Positions 44,806 to 57,518 of a stretch of DNA of 64,000 bases are shown piece by piece; the stretch's first letter is position 1; each line of letters starts with the position of its first letter. Under the pieces are notes generated by a model, which was not told the DNA's origin, did no database searches, and worked only from the letters and a program-made list of their open reading frames with translations. Made by a program: the position numbers and the translations under genes. The stretch covers positions 11,934,471-11,998,470 of the forward strand of contig NC_084819.1 in NCBI RefSeq assembly GCF_963583255.1. Reading direction: 5' to 3'. The DNA comes from Pyrus communis. Taxonomy: Eukaryota > Streptophyta > Magnoliopsida > Rosales > Rosaceae.

Positions 44806-46086
44806 TGTTTGGACCCAAAATTACACCATCGGTCCATGCAATCGAGGTCGTTGAGTAAGCATAGTTCTAGACCGTCGGATAAAAAAGTTAAGATAATTTT
44901 GTTTTGAGATAATGTTATGGTTTTTTAATCATAATAATTATCTTTTAATAAATTATCTAAAATTTTCTTATACAAAATAAATGGGATAAAAATCATATTC
45001 CTAATGTAGAAGCAGGTTGAACAGTCCGATTTAATTTGGATTTGTTAGCAGTGTACCGTGTGGATTAGAGCAACTTGGCTTGGGTTCTTATCACGTGGCA
45101 TAGCATGGGATTTGTTGGTCTTGGATAATGGTGAGACAAAAACCTAGGTAGGCTAGGTCTTTTTTGCATAGTGATGGATGTTGTTAGATGAATTGATGAT
45201 GGAATCACAAACATACCGTGTGAAAGATTATTTCCTATATAATTATTAATTCAGTGATGGGATGAAAGAAACGAAGTAGTTGGACTAGGAAACCTAGTCT
45301 GAGGAGGTATGCAAAAGATGAGTCCTCTAAAAATACACGTGGCCTTCATCTAAGATTTGGGGTTTTGATGACGCATGTTAGGTAGATGAGGTAGTAAAAT
45401 CCCAATCAATATCTGCAACATTATCTGATCGTGCAAAGCAAGTACTTCAATCCTATAAATACAGATGCAATGGCAACGGAAAAAGCCCCCCTCGAATTCA
45501 ACACACAACTACCATGCACAAACCTCTCAAACATCTTGAGATTTTTTTTTTCTTTTTCTGCCAACGCATCTTCAGTTTGGATAAACAGCACTTTGGAGGC
45601 AATCGGCGAACATCTTTAGTTTGGATAAACAAAACTATTACCGTAGAATCAACCGACCGAGGAACACCTTCAGTTTGGATAAACATCACTGCCTCGAGGC
45701 TGACTGGTTACCTATCCAAGTCTCGGTCGAGAAGGGTTTTCGAATCTTTATTGGCAGAGGTCATCTCCTTAGCCTTCTCGGCGAAGTGAGGTGTTACAAG
45801 TTACTATATTCGGCACATTGAAAGCCGAATTTGATATTGAACTTCGCAGAACTAGCAGCCTTGTCTTCAGGCTCTAGAACCCAAAGGCCGAGACGTGTTC
45901 CTTCCTCGGCCGCAGTTGCAAGATCAAGAAGTCAACAACATGCTCAACGCAACATCAACAAATTTTACTCGTAGGTCGAGCTCTGCCGACGAGTTGGCAC
46001 GCCCCGCATACAATTGAAGGATGTAGTTAGCTCATTAGTTACTCGGCTTGCGCGCCACGTAGGCTTTGTAATTTTTAGGGTCAACA
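44806..46086 (+). mobile_element. Solo LTR (1,281 bp) inserted in duplication copy A
   Basis: Begins TGTTTGGACCC and ends GGGTCAACA, a terminal inverted repeat with TG...CA ends. A perfect 5-bp duplication actat lies at 44801-44805 and 46087-46091. Copy B lacks it at the equivalent site (about 48868), which confirms both ends. A TATA-like cctataaatac lies at about 45454-45464. Three copies of cagtttggataaaca-type sequence, about 50 bases apart, occur at 45572-45685. No coding region. Confidence 0.9.
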
Positions 46087-47190
46087 ACTATACATAATTT
46101 GATCTCAATCCTTTAAGACTTGCTAATCCCTTAGCCAAACATGCCCTAAAAGGTTAACTACATTTTACACATTCCTCATTGTCTCAAAATTGAATTGAGA
46201 GAGCCATGGTCACGGTAGTTGAAGTCAATTTCATCTCCACTCCCAAAGTGAATACCACACTAGGAATCAATTGCTACCCTTGCTCCAGTAAGAAAGTAAA
46301 CATGTTGAGACCAAAATAGACTTCACATTAGTTGCTTTAAAGGACTTGGTACAAAGCAGTGGCTGTCAAGTCTGCTTTGATGTTACCATCCCCAACTTTT
46401 CCAGCAAGCAGTCAACCTCATTCCACGTGATGTTGTCGAACCACTTTGCGTTCCTTCGATCCATCACCCTGAAGGCTAGAGTGTACACGAGGTGGAGTAT
46501 TACAATGCAAATTTCAGAAAGGTCAATTTCAGTCTGAACCGATTCACTTTCCCATCGTAATGGTGGATTTCAAACGTTGCATTTGAGTTGGGAATCGAGA
46601 ACCAAGTAGATTTTAAGAAGCATTACCATGGTCACATTAATCTAGTAACTAAGATCCTACGACTAGGGAATGGCCACTCCACCAACATATTGTGAGAGCT
46701 AAGCTAACTCACCCTCAAGCAATTTTCATTTGGCCTTCCGATAGAATTTGAGTCCCAACCGTTGGTGTTGAACTTTTATAGGGACGTGGAAATTGAAGCA
46801 CTTGCTAGGGGGTCCAACGACCAATTACATTGTGAGACTAACCGGCATGAGTTTCCAAGGAGTATGGTCTGGAAGTTGATCTGAAAAAAATGTTTTTTAG
46901 AGTTAGAGAGACCTTGATGGATTTGGGATCCCCCTACTCTTACATGGTGGGCATTGCATTCAGTGTCCTACAACAATCTATGTTCAACAAGTACCAAGCG
47001 GAATTGTTTTTTTGAAAAGCATGACAGTTTGATGTTAATTGCATCCCCTTGTAGGATTTACATTATGTATGCTAGCTAATTTGACGTTGTCTTTTTGTTG
47101 TTTGGTTGAAGTATGTTATGTTTGTCTTTCTGTGGTCTAGTCCGGTAATGAGTTAAGAAACAATTGTTCAAACGTATAATGATTAATGAG
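46087..47190. repeat. Segmental duplication copy A, right part
   Basis: Collinear with 48868-49910, with scattered substitutions and small indels. No reliable open frame; short ones here are not conserved in copy B. Confidence 0.8.
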
Positions 47191-47341
47191 ACAATCTTAG
47201 TCAGTGAATATGATGAGATCAATTTGTCTAATCTCTTGTATTATCCTAGATGGTTTCATCTTATAATAAGCTTTTAGGATATACGTACATCTAACACAAA
47301 CATACATATTTGGGCTATTAATGATTATTTGACTTAATATT
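47191..47341. other. Short AT-rich spacer
   Basis: No feature seen between duplication copy A and the truncated LTR. Confidence 0.4.
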
Positions 47342-48580
47342 TGATAGGAGCATATTTATGCGACTTTGTTATCTTATTTCTTTGCATTTACTTAGTTAAT
47401 TTCCATTTATTGTAGTAATTTAAGTTATTTTTGTATTATTATATGTCCAGTTGGTAAAGATGAAAATAAATAGCCAAATGGAGCAACTTGGAGCAGTTTT
47501 GGACTTCGATTGGATAGCATGCGTGGATAGCTTATGGGTTGGACGTTTTTGGTGTTTAAATGGTGTTAGACATGTGCTAAACTCTAGAGAAATTAAAGTT
47601 GAGGCTTGGAAGGCAAGGAATTACATAAGAAAGAGGAATCCTAGTTGGAGAGGAACATTATCTTATCCTATCCTATCTTATCCAACATTATCTTATCTTG
47701 TCTCCAGCTGCAAGGAGGAATCCTAATCACATTTCAACACTTTCCACCTGTTTCTTAGAGTCCTAAAATAACTCAAAACACCTAGTCCCTTTTCTCCTTG
47801 GATTCAGCCGTTCCCCCTATATATATGAAATTGCTGCAGTGATTTAGGGTGTGTTGCGCCTACCATTCATCCATTGAAGTTGCTGAAGGTGAATTTGAAG
47901 CCATGATCATATGTTCTATATAAATTAATTACATCCAGCTATTGTTTCATAAAACATAAATGCGATTTACTTGTCTACTTTATATAGAACTTATTCTTGT
48001 ATGTTTATTAAGGATGAATACTTAGTTTGCATCCAGGGATTTGATGCTAGAATATAAGGGAATTTCTCCTAATCGTTATGAACTTATATTTGGAAGTAGC
48101 AAAAGTCAATAGTCATGATTGAGTTAAGTAAATTCTTGGCAGGAGTATCATGTTTTTCATAGTTACGAATGCTTTGTCAATGCTTATGATTTTTCACAGA
48201 ACTTAATGATTTTTGAGATGTTTCTCTATCATGCTTTTCATAGTTAGGGAACTTGAGAAGAATAATTTGGTTGCGTCGCTGAGTCCAATTCAACGAACAT
48301 AGGAAAACCTGAGAGTTAATTAATGTTGTTTACAGTTAATTTGAGACATTGTTGTTCATGGTTTATAGGAAGAATAACTAGAAATCGATTTGTATACATA
48401 TATTTCATGTGTGGAGAAGTATCCTTTAGCTATCATTTCATCCATATTTCATTCAGAACTTAATTTACTTTCTGCCCTTTACTTTTGTTTTAGTTAAATT
48501 CGTCCAAAATCCTCCCAGTCATTGTTTTGTTGTTAGTTTAACTTAGTTTATTAAGTTTAATTTGTGTTGATATTGAAAGT
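47342..48580 (+). repeat. Truncated, diverged LTR of the gag-pro element family
   Basis: It begins tgataggagcatatttatgcg, as the LTRs at 11719 and 18398 do, and follows them collinearly (ttatcttatcc clusters, gaattga/tccagttattgtttc, gtgtggagaag) with many substitutions. It lacks the last about 500 bases. It sits between the two copies of the segmental duplication. Confidence 0.8.
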
Positions 48581-48589
48581 CTAATTTGG

Positions 48590-49910
48590 GCACACTAGGC
48601 CAACCCATATATTGAAAATCATTAGCCCATCTACACCTATTAAATAAAAATGATTCTTCAATTGATGCATGATATAAGGACGTCGCCGGTGATGTCAGCC
48701 CAGCCTGACCCATTTATGAGCGACTCAGTCATGCTTCGTCCTGTGCTCATGTCGGTTCGTATATTAAATGGAATGGGATGACTCTAGAAATTTATTTGAA
48801 ACCTTAAGTATCAGCTCGATCCACAAACTAGATTACATTAGGCTCATACAAAAGAGAACTAAAATACTATACATAATTTGATCTCGATCCTTTAAGATGC
48901 TAATCCCTTAGCCAAACATGCCCTAAAAGGTTAACTACATTTTACACATTCCTCATTATCTCAAAAATTGAATTAAGATAGCCATGGTCACGATTGTTAA
49001 AGTCGATTTCATTTCCTCCCGACTTGAATGCCACGCTAGGAATCGACCGCTACCCTTGCTTCAATAAGAAAGTAAACATGTTGAGACCCAAATAAACTTC
49101 ACAATCGTTGCTTTGAAACCAAGTTTAGAACTTGGGTACAAAGCAGCGTCCATCAAGTCTACTTTGATGTTGCCATCCCCAGCTTTACTAGCAAGAAGTC
49201 AATCTCATTCCACCTGATGTCGTCGAACCACTCTGCACTCCTCCGATCCATCTCCTTGAAGGCCAGAGTGTTTACACGAGGTGAAGTATTATGATGCAAA
49301 TTTCAGAAAGGGCAATTTCAGTCTTAACCAGTTCACCTTTCCATCAGAAACAAGTGGATTTCAAGAACCATTACCATGGTCACATTAATCCGGTTACGCA
49401 GATCCTAGGACTAGAGAGTGGTCACCCCACCAACATATTGTAGGAGCTAAGCCAACTCACCCTCAAGTGATTTTCATTTGGCCTTCCGACATAGTTTGAG
49501 TCCCAGCTGTCAATATTGAACTTATGTAGGCATGTGGAAATCGAACCTCCTATTGGGCGGTCCAACACCCAATTACATTGTGAGACTGACCGATGTGAGT
49601 TTCCAAGGGGCACAATCTGGAAATTGATCCAAAAAAAACTTGGCTAGAGTTGGAGAGACCTTGATGGAATTGGGATCCCCCACTCTTCCTATGACATGTT
49701 CAACTTGTACCAAGTGGAACCGTTTCTTTGAATAGCACGGCACAGTTTGATGTTACTGGCGTCCCCTTCTAGGGTTTACATTGTGGAAGCTAGCTAATTT
49801 GACGATGTCTTTTTTATGTTTGGTTGAAGTATGTTATGTTTTGTCTTTCTGTGGTCTAGTCTGCTGATGAGTTAAGAAATGTTTGTTTAAGCGTATAACG
49901 ATTAACGAGA
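48590..49910. repeat. Segmental duplication copy B
   Basis: Matches 44520-44805 joined directly to 46087-47190. It represents the arrangement before the solo LTR inserted in copy A. No gene recognised. Confidence 0.8.
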
Positions 49911-50361
49911 TAATATTTCTACAGAAGGTCAATTTGGCAATAGAAATGGCTATCTTCACAAAGTGTACAATGTTAGGACCGTCACTGACTAGCATGATTG
50001 AAAGTCAGAATGAGTTGTGCATGACAATCATGCCGGTCGGTGACGGTCTTAACGTTGTGGGTGTTGCACAGTAGGTCAATCATAGGATATTGTTCAATGT
50101 CGGGGACATGAGTTCATCGCTTTCTGGTCTGATGGTGAATTGTGTAATGTAATTTGACGTTAGCTTTTTTGGGTCTGGTATGGTCTGATGATGAATTGTT
50201 GTTGAAGGTAAATTAATATTATAAGAAAATGGGAGATGCGAACGAATAAATTGTACAGGGCAGAATTGGAGACTGATTCTGAGGATAAATTATGGATCGA
50301 AGGTTGTGCTTAATTAGCAGTTTCTATAAATTATGGCGTCTCGGAGATCATCACTCCCATC
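49911..50361. other. Intergenic sequence
   Basis: No supported gene or repeat boundary. Confidence 0.4.
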
Positions 50362-50705
50362 TTTTCTTTTCAAGGGAATAAGCTGCCACCAATGTATATA
50401 CAAAGGCTTTCCACATGCCTCAAATGAACCAAAGAACAGGTTAATAGTATGGAAATTGTTAAATCTAATTAATGAGTGATGGGAATGGTCTACGGGTTGA
50501 TTTTACAAATCCCGTATTGCTAAGGTGTTGTGGAGAGGTTACATCTTTGCTGGGGGCATGTTGACTTACACTTTTGGATGTCCAACTTAACCCTTGAATG
50601 GGCAAGCAAGTAATTGGCCATGTATTCAGACCAGGTGAAAAGAAGATAGAATGTATATATATATATATTGGTGGCAGGTAATTCCCTTGAAGAGAAAGGG
50701 TAGCA
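50362..50705. repeat. Inverted repeat (possible MITE)
   Basis: The about 42-base arm at 50362-50403 (ttttcaagggaataagctgc...) pairs with 50660-50703 in reverse orientation with a few mismatches. A (ta)n run lies at about 50654-50668 and an A-run of about 25 follows at 50716-50740. Ends and target duplication are not clear. Confidence 0.5.
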
Positions 50706-51840
50706 TAACGATTGCAAAAAAAAAAAAAAAAAAAAAAAAAACACTCTAAACACACGACCTAAAAATGAATTTTTGAAATCTAGAGTAGGATAAATCACTT
50801 ACTATTGGTGGCAGTGTGGTTCATGCGTGTGTTGCAGTGTGATTCATTGGATTTGGGTGAGTTGGCGGTGGTCTGGGTGAGTTGGTGGAAAAGAACTTGA
50901 TAAGAACTGTGAAATTGAATAATAATGAGAATGAATTGTAATGAATATAAAGATATGAAAATTTTGAGAGCCTGACCTCCTTTTTTTTTTCAGTGTAGAC
51001 AATAGATTGAGAAGGCCTTTTACAGAATTTAGACATGTGTCCCAATTCGATGAAAGACAGCATATAGACATGTGTCCCAGTTCCCATTCTCACCTACATT
51101 CAAGTATTTGAAAATAGGGAAAACGTGAAAAGAAAATGTTATAAACTGTTGGTAAAAACTAAAAAAGTGTATCAACTTGTGCTCTACGTGTAGGCTTTTG
51201 TAATGACCATTAGCTGTGATTCACGGTGCCATTGTATCATGCTCATCTTCTAAAGTTATAATAACAAAATAACAAAATCTGTAGTTACATAATTTAAAAA
51301 AGCTGAATGAAAAACAACAGAAATTGAAGGAGCTAAACACTATTTCCTAAAATCCAATTCTGTGTCATAAAACAACTAATTAAAAATTTAAAAAAAAAAC
51401 AACAGGGCAACACACATAGACAGAGAAGTAAGGTGTTTGAATAGCAGCATGTCACAGTCCACTTTAAAATTTATATGTACAAAAATAATTAAACTGTACC
51501 AGAACATTTTTCCAACCATGAAACGTTGAATTTTTTATGTTCTCTTTGAACAAAGATGAAAACCGGAGTTACAAACAAAGAAGAAAAAGTAATGGAAGTG
51601 TACGAAGAAACGTACATTGAGCCAATGAGGAATGGGCCATCCGGGACACAAACTAAAGATTTTGGTATGATGATCTGCGTATTAGAAAAATGGATTTTCA
51701 ATTTTCAATTAATAAATAAATAGATAATGAAAACAAAAAGAGAAAGAAAGAAGAAAAGAGATTAAAAACAGATGATACCCTAAAGCAACACATTTGGATG
51801 GATTGGTAACACAACACTCCCTTTTTTTTTATCAGGACGG
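50706..51840. other. AT-rich intergenic sequence
   Basis: Homopolymer and low-complexity tracts, no supported genes. Open frames with poly-Phe translations are artefacts of A/T runs. Confidence 0.5.
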
Positions 51841-52990
51841 GTACAGATTTATTTATGATCTATCCATTTGGTATAATTGGAATAACTGATAATATTTGTC
51901 GGAAATCACTCCCTAATAAAAGAGGTTTACCGCGAAATGGAACATTGTTATCTGGAGCGTGTAAATGCGATAAAATGTCACAAAGTGATTTATCCAATGC
52001 TTCAAAACAATATTTATGATAGGTATTTCATCCCATATAATCAAATATATTTTTTCAATTAATCCAGCAAGATGAGTTTTATTTTTTATTGGACAAATTG
52101 AGGCATTAGTAAGAACCAACGAAATTTTAAATCTGGAGTGAGCTGTTCAACCACGTGGTAATAACAAAGATGTTATTCCTGATGATGCCACAACCAAAAA
52201 AATTTTGCCTTCAGATCTAAGTTTACTAATAATTGTATCCCGTGAAAAAGTTTTTCCAGTACCCTAATAATTGTATCCCATAAAAATGTTTTTCCAATAC
52301 CACCATGACCATATACAAAAAATTATCCTCCTTTTTTTTGTATTTACAGCATCGATAATAGAATCATACACATTTTTTATCGTGATTAAGTTGTGATTTT
52401 AAAATTTCATGTTTTTTTGGACAATTGTTGACAATCATAATTTAACTCTTTCCTTAAAAGTTTATTTTTGATTTCCAACATATTTTTTTAATCAGGCAGT
52501 GGCAAATTATATTTATCCAAAGGAGGTAGAAGCATTGTTAAAAAGTAATTCCAATTCAAATAAGACAGAATTTTTTAGTTCATCCTCTGGTACAATCATA
52601 TCAGGAATTCGAAAAGTTTCTCGCAGTTTGTATAAGATATCATCATACATGTTTTTCCAATGAGTGTTAAAAAGAATTTGAGGATTTGCAGCATCACAAA
52701 ATAAAATTATTGTAACCATTCTTTATCATCACCTAATAATCATAATGATTTACATGCACCTTGATATGAAGAGTGGACAATACCATTAACAGTTTTGATA
52801 TGATCAAAATGTAATGCACCTGTTTTTATATTCAAAAGCATTCTTAAATGATATAAATCACCTGATGCAGGATGTACATATGTTATTCTGCCAATTGAAC
52901 CTTTTCGTTGTCTTGGTTTCCAAATTCTTTTCCGTGCATCATACAAAATTCTGGATGGTATTTGTGCATAAGTTAGTAAATGCGCTGCAC
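51841..52990 (-). pseudogene. Helitron Rep/helicase pseudogene, helicase part
   Basis: On the minus strand, fragments of the PIF1-like helicase of a rolling-circle Helitron transposase. 52740-52985 reads AHLLTYAQIPSRILYDARKRIWKPRQRKGSIGRI and ASGDLYHLRMLLN. 52513-52719 reads a later block (FNTHWKNMYDDI). 51913-52119 contains LIIWDEIPI, the Walker B/DEAD-like block. The frames are separated by many stops. It continues the N-terminal fragment at 55165-56160. Confidence 0.78.
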
Positions 52991-55164
52991 TGTAAATTTT
53001 ATTTGGTTGAAGCCGACTTGTTATATTTTATTCGTACCATAGATGTGAAATGACGATTTTGCCCTTGGTGGGTATTTGCCATTTTGGGGTGGTGTTTAAT
53101 TGTTTTTGGCGGGCTAACTCTACAGGACACACACACACACACACACATCCCTTTTCTTTCCCCCGTGACTCTCTCTCTCCTTCTCACTTGTACCAACGGG
53201 ACTCAAAACCCTTGCAAATGTGATAGATCGAAGTGGAAAATGGTACCTTTGTGTTCGTGAGGACCATATGAGTTCAATCATACCAAATTCAGGTAAGGAA
53301 TCCTTCGATTTCACGTCAAACCATGAACCTCCAATTTTGTCATTGTTTGTGCACATGTGAAATATTGATTTTTAGGGTTTAGGGAATTTGAAGCTTTTAG
53401 AAGCTCGGAGTGGTTCGTTGGGTGAAAGTGGACATCGGGGAAGCTAGTTTTGAAGTTGGGCAGTTTTTCTCGAATTTCTCTTGCGAGATCCCGTGATCTT
53501 TGAGGTTTCAAACAGATATAACGTTGTTGTACTCATCTCCAGCTTTCCATTGGTGCAAATTTCATAGAAAATGGTGAAGAAACGATTGAGAAACGAAGGT
53601 TTTAAAGATTTTCCAGTTTCCGACGACCGGTGACTCGCCGGAGATGGAATATTGCATCAGTTTGGGCGAAATATGCTGACGCCGTCAGTCAGTTTTAATG
53701 GAATCCGTTATGGTTTTTACGGAATATTCCTGATAGCGTTAACTGACGCCGTCAGTGTGATTGTCACGTGGCCGTACGTGGGGGGCGTGTACGGCCGTGC
53801 ACTCACCGGCGCGTGGCGGCGCAAAATTATTTTAAAAATATGGGGATGCTCGTGAGGTTGAGTAGATCACGTTGGTATATCCAAACACCCCATTTGAGCA
53901 TTGTATGAGAACTTATTACCTAGCTTTGGTTATGTGCTTTAAATTGACATTTTTATAGTTGTTTTGCATATAGGTGAGACCTATCCTGAAGAGGAGCGTA
54001 GTCACCCAAGGCTCGGGGGTTACAACCTTTCCACATACCAGTGAGTGGGCTATTGGTTTTTCGTATATACCCATATACTTGAGAATTTTCCTAGAAAATG
54101 AAATTGAATGTTTATATGTTTTAAATGCCATGCATAGTCTTTGCCTATTTTAATTATGCATTATTAGTTGCATATATTTATGATTGGTGCCACAGGTAAG
54201 TGCCAGGTAAGGTTATAGCTTATGGTTGTGAATTAGTAGTTATGTGAGATGCATGGAGAGCTCATAAACCTGCACCCCGGTGTTAGTGGTCCCGCCCAGA
54301 GTAGGGCACAGTCCTTCACGTGATGTTCACCTCCCGCACCACATGCTCATCTTAGAACCAAGTTAGGTGCATAGTTCTGTCATACAGACCACTTTAGGTG
54401 GTTCCGACTCGTAGGTAACCCGCAATTATTTGCACAGTCTTCACGTGATCGTAGAACTTGAGCGTATTTATTTGCACCTAGTCCTGTTGTATAGACCACT
54501 TTTGATGGTTCCAACTCGTGTGCAGGTATAGTTGTTGAGATGTGGATTTGAGCTCTAGATTCAGCCATATAGGTCACGTTAGGTGACTCCAGCTGACATA
54601 TATTATGTATTGATTGACATTACCTAGGTCATTTACATCATATACTGAGTTAGTTGACATAGCTTGCATACATACAATTGTGAATGTTGCTACTCTGAGC
54701 ATAGTTGTGACATATTTATATATTCTATTTTCTGGGAAATTATACAAGTTTTACGGATAGGGGTTAGAACTTTTGAGAATGAAATGATTTTGAAAAGCTT
54801 TGTTTTTGCCCACTCACACTTTATGTTTTGCGCCCCTCCAGGTTCTAGTTAGAACGCTTTGGTTGCTCACGAGGACTTGACGGTGGTTCTGACAGAACAT
54901 CACAAATGTAGGATCACCTTTGGGTGTTGTGTAATTAGTATTCGTCCTACTGGACTGCACTTAGGCTTTCTGTGCTCTAATTATTGTTTATCACACTTAG
55001 TCTTACACTTGCGTATTACTTTAACTAGCATCTTTAGTAGTTTGGTTTTTATTTATTCGTACTTTTATTATTATTATTACTTCCGCACTGTGCACATGGC
55101 TACTTCATCCTCACGTGACAGCCAACACGCCTTGATTTCGATCGATCAGCACGCCTTGTTGAAG
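52991..55164. mobile_element. LTR-like insertion splitting the Helitron pseudogene
   Basis: About 2.17 kb non-coding sequence with features of a long chromovirus-type LTR: repeated accacttta/ttgatggttcc(g/a)actcg blocks at 54385-54530, gcgcccctccaggttctag at about 54830-54848, and a CpG-rich stretch (53620-53830). gttgaag occurs at both junctions (about 52984-52991 and 55157-55163), but no standard TG...CA ends with a 5-bp duplication could be set. A possible solo LTR; boundaries approximate. Confidence 0.5.
53127..53148. repeat. (CA)n microsatellite
   Basis: About 11 uninterrupted ac units, followed by a CT-rich stretch at 53167-53185. Confidence 0.95.
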
Positions 55165-56160
55165 AAGTAATTTTGCTCTATTTGTACCTCTATTAACATA
55201 TTTGAACAAGTGTTTTATAAGCATAGATTGACAACACAATTCAACATTTATATGAGCATTGTATCTCAAAAGTAGTTCGGCATTATATGGAACAATAAAG
55301 CTGTTATCAACTTTGATTCCATTTTTTATTACAAATTTGGAATCATCATCACGACGTTTATAAATTGGAAAACCATTGGGTTCAAAAATAGTCTCATTTT
55401 TATACGGTTTAGGAAAGTTTTTGGAGCACTTATTTTCTTGCATGCAAGGAAACTTTTGATTAATGTGACCACATGAGCCATGAATCATAAATTGATTGAC
55501 GATTTCATAAAGTTTTGGATTCGTAATTTTATCGGGCAGTTCAACTGAAATAATACTGTCTATATCAAATTGAATAAGACATTTAAAATTTGATTTTAGC
55601 CATATCAACATATGAGAATGAGGCAATCCTTTTTTATGAATTCAGACATCTGTTTGTAAAAAAAATACAAAAATAAAAGAAACACAGAAAAAAAAAAATT
55701 AGTTTGATAAAAAAAAACAATGCAAAAACTTATATAATTAAGTAAGAGTTTTAGTTTTTGAAACTTGCTTCAACATCTCCAAAAGGCTGTCCAGACTTTG
55801 CAAACCTAAGCATATCATGAATTTTCATTTTAAACATTCTTGCAATTATATCAGGTCTATCTTTAGGTTTGAATTCTGGTTTTTATTCAAATTCTCTTAT
55901 GATTTCTAGCAACTTAACATTGCATGTAAATGTTATGAACAAATCAGGATGTCCATATTCTTTACAAATACCCATTACATTTTGATAATTTTTAATCATA
56001 TATTTAGGACCACTTGTATATGAAGCAGATAATATAATTTTTTGTCCTAAATTGTTTGCACCATTATCACCTTTTGAAACTGCATCATAAATTCCTTTGT
56101 AGTCCATGTAATTTTTTGCAATTCCTACATAACAACATACACAGGAAAACAAAGAAAACA
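55165..56160 (-). pseudogene. Helitron Rep/helicase pseudogene, N-terminal part
   Basis: Minus strand 55883-56152 has ASYTSGPKYMIKNYQNVMGICKEYGHPDLFITFTCN, the Helitron-like N-terminal domain. 55165-55626 has MPHSHMLIWL (the HUH-associated block in Helitron Rep), FMIHGSCG, KNFPKPYKNETI and YNAELLLRYNAHINVE, and ends in KYVNRGTNRAK where the LTR-like insertion starts. Stops and a gap (55630-55880) break it. Rolling-circle transposase function is lost. Confidence 0.8.
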
Positions 56161-57266
56161 GGACTTAAGAACAACATACCAATGCTATTTTTCTGGAAAA
56201 ATGCTTAACCCTTGTTTATGAGATTGTGATTCTGGTGATGAAAGATTTTTTTTCACGTGTGTTTTCAAGATAGAATTGACAGTACTTAATAGAAATTTGT
56301 AAATTCTAAACTTGACAGTACTTAATAGCTAGACTCACCCTGTTTTTTTTTTCAATCTTACTAGAGCACTCTGTAGCTATATAAATTGGGTTGACAATGA
56401 TCTGCAATAGAAAATACAGTTACAAATCAGATACACAAAGCACCAATATTACAATGATATATTTTTTTTTTTTTCATTCAAAGCACTAATAACTGAGAAA
56501 GCTCTATTTGTAAGAAACATTAAAAAAAAATTACAAAGCGCACTCACTTTAAGTCATTTCATCAAGTAAACAGCCACACAGAAAGGGAGGTAAATAGCGT
56601 TGCACATGGGCTTGACCGTTATGGTGTATTGGTGGAAAACGAAGTACTTTAGCTCGAGGAACCTCCTGATGTAATCACTGAGGAGGTGCATTATGTAATC
56701 CTGATGTAATCATTGAGGAGGTGAATTATGTAAGTTAGGTGCAACAATGGATTATCATTAAGTAATAACTAATTAGGGTACGAGTTCCTTGTTGGGATTG
56801 CTATTTTAGAGATAAACCAGGTAGAATGATCGGAGTTGGAATTCTTCTAACTTCTCCCAATAGATTAGAATATGAGCTCCAACTAGAGATGCTGTTAGGA
56901 GTTTCAAATTTCTGGGACCAAAAGAACCAGAGAACATGTAATTTTTTTGAACCCCAATTTTAAAGTTTTCAAATACAGTAGAAATTTATATTGTAACAAT
57001 ATAAAATTTTAAAGTAAAAAAGAAAAGAAGATGATCTAAGCACGTAATTTAGTGATAACAAAGTGCATATTCCAGAAGGTTGAGGGAGTGACATCTGCCA
57101 TGATTTGTTTGCAGCGCGTACTAATTCAGCTGGTGGATGGAGCGACATCTGCCATTCACACTCACCGGGATATCGGCAGGGCATAAGCTTGCTTTGGAAT
57201 AAGGTGGCTCCATTGTTGGCATATAAACGTCGGGTATTATAAGAACTTGAAAGAAAAGAGACCACA
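56161..57266. other. AT-rich intergenic sequence with a short tandem duplication
   Basis: A 33-35-base duplication (cctgatgtaatcactgagga and following) lies at about 56666-56735. Nothing else supported. Confidence 0.5.
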
Positions 57267-57311
57267 GTCCCACATTGACGAACTCAAGCACCCACAAGAA
57301 CCTTATAAATA
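57267..57311 (+). promoter_or_regulatory. USE and TATA pair with Pol III snRNA-promoter spacing
   Basis: gtcccacattg (57267-57277) matches the plant upstream sequence element RTCCCACATCG in 10 of 11 positions. After exactly 26 bases comes tataaata (57304-57311). In plant U6-type (Pol III) promoters the USE-TATA gap is about 26, whereas Pol II snRNA genes have about 33-34. It lies about 90 bp before the 5S array. Confidence 0.55.
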
Positions 57312-57332
57312 GTAGTGTAATTACAACGCCGA

Positions 57333-57410
57333 AAGAAAACTTGTGGCCGTCTATGGGAATAATTAAAAAATCATAGACGGGCCTTGGGCCTTGGGCAAAG
57401 GCGAATTTTA
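57333..57410 (+). ncRNA. Candidate short Pol III transcript at the 5S array edge
   Basis: Predicted start about 29 bases after the first T of the TATA box. The stretch contains a perfect 9-bp hairpin stem (ccgtctatg at 57347-57355, catagacgg at 57372-57380), extended by two more pairs with a bulge. It runs into tttt and ttttt at 57406-57415, which could terminate Pol III. It matches none of U6, U3, 7SL, MRP or telomerase RNA as I know them. A speculative call from promoter geometry only. Confidence 0.3.
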
Positions 57411-57518
57411 ATTTTTGAATTTCGAAGGATCACCTCGATTAATATTTTGCACATGAAAAAAGGTTACGAAGTCATGGGCAAAGAAATGGTTATATAGAAT
57501 TAGAAGGGTTAGACTAAC

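Noticed and set aside
45431..45821. Several overlapping 60-90 aa frames in 44806-46086
   Set aside because: They lie in a solo LTR and come from its short internal repeat; not coding.
56969..57265. 98-aa minus-strand open frame just before the 5S array
   Set aside because: No recognisable motif, AT-rich end, and it overlaps the repeated gacatctgccat blocks; not supported as a gene.
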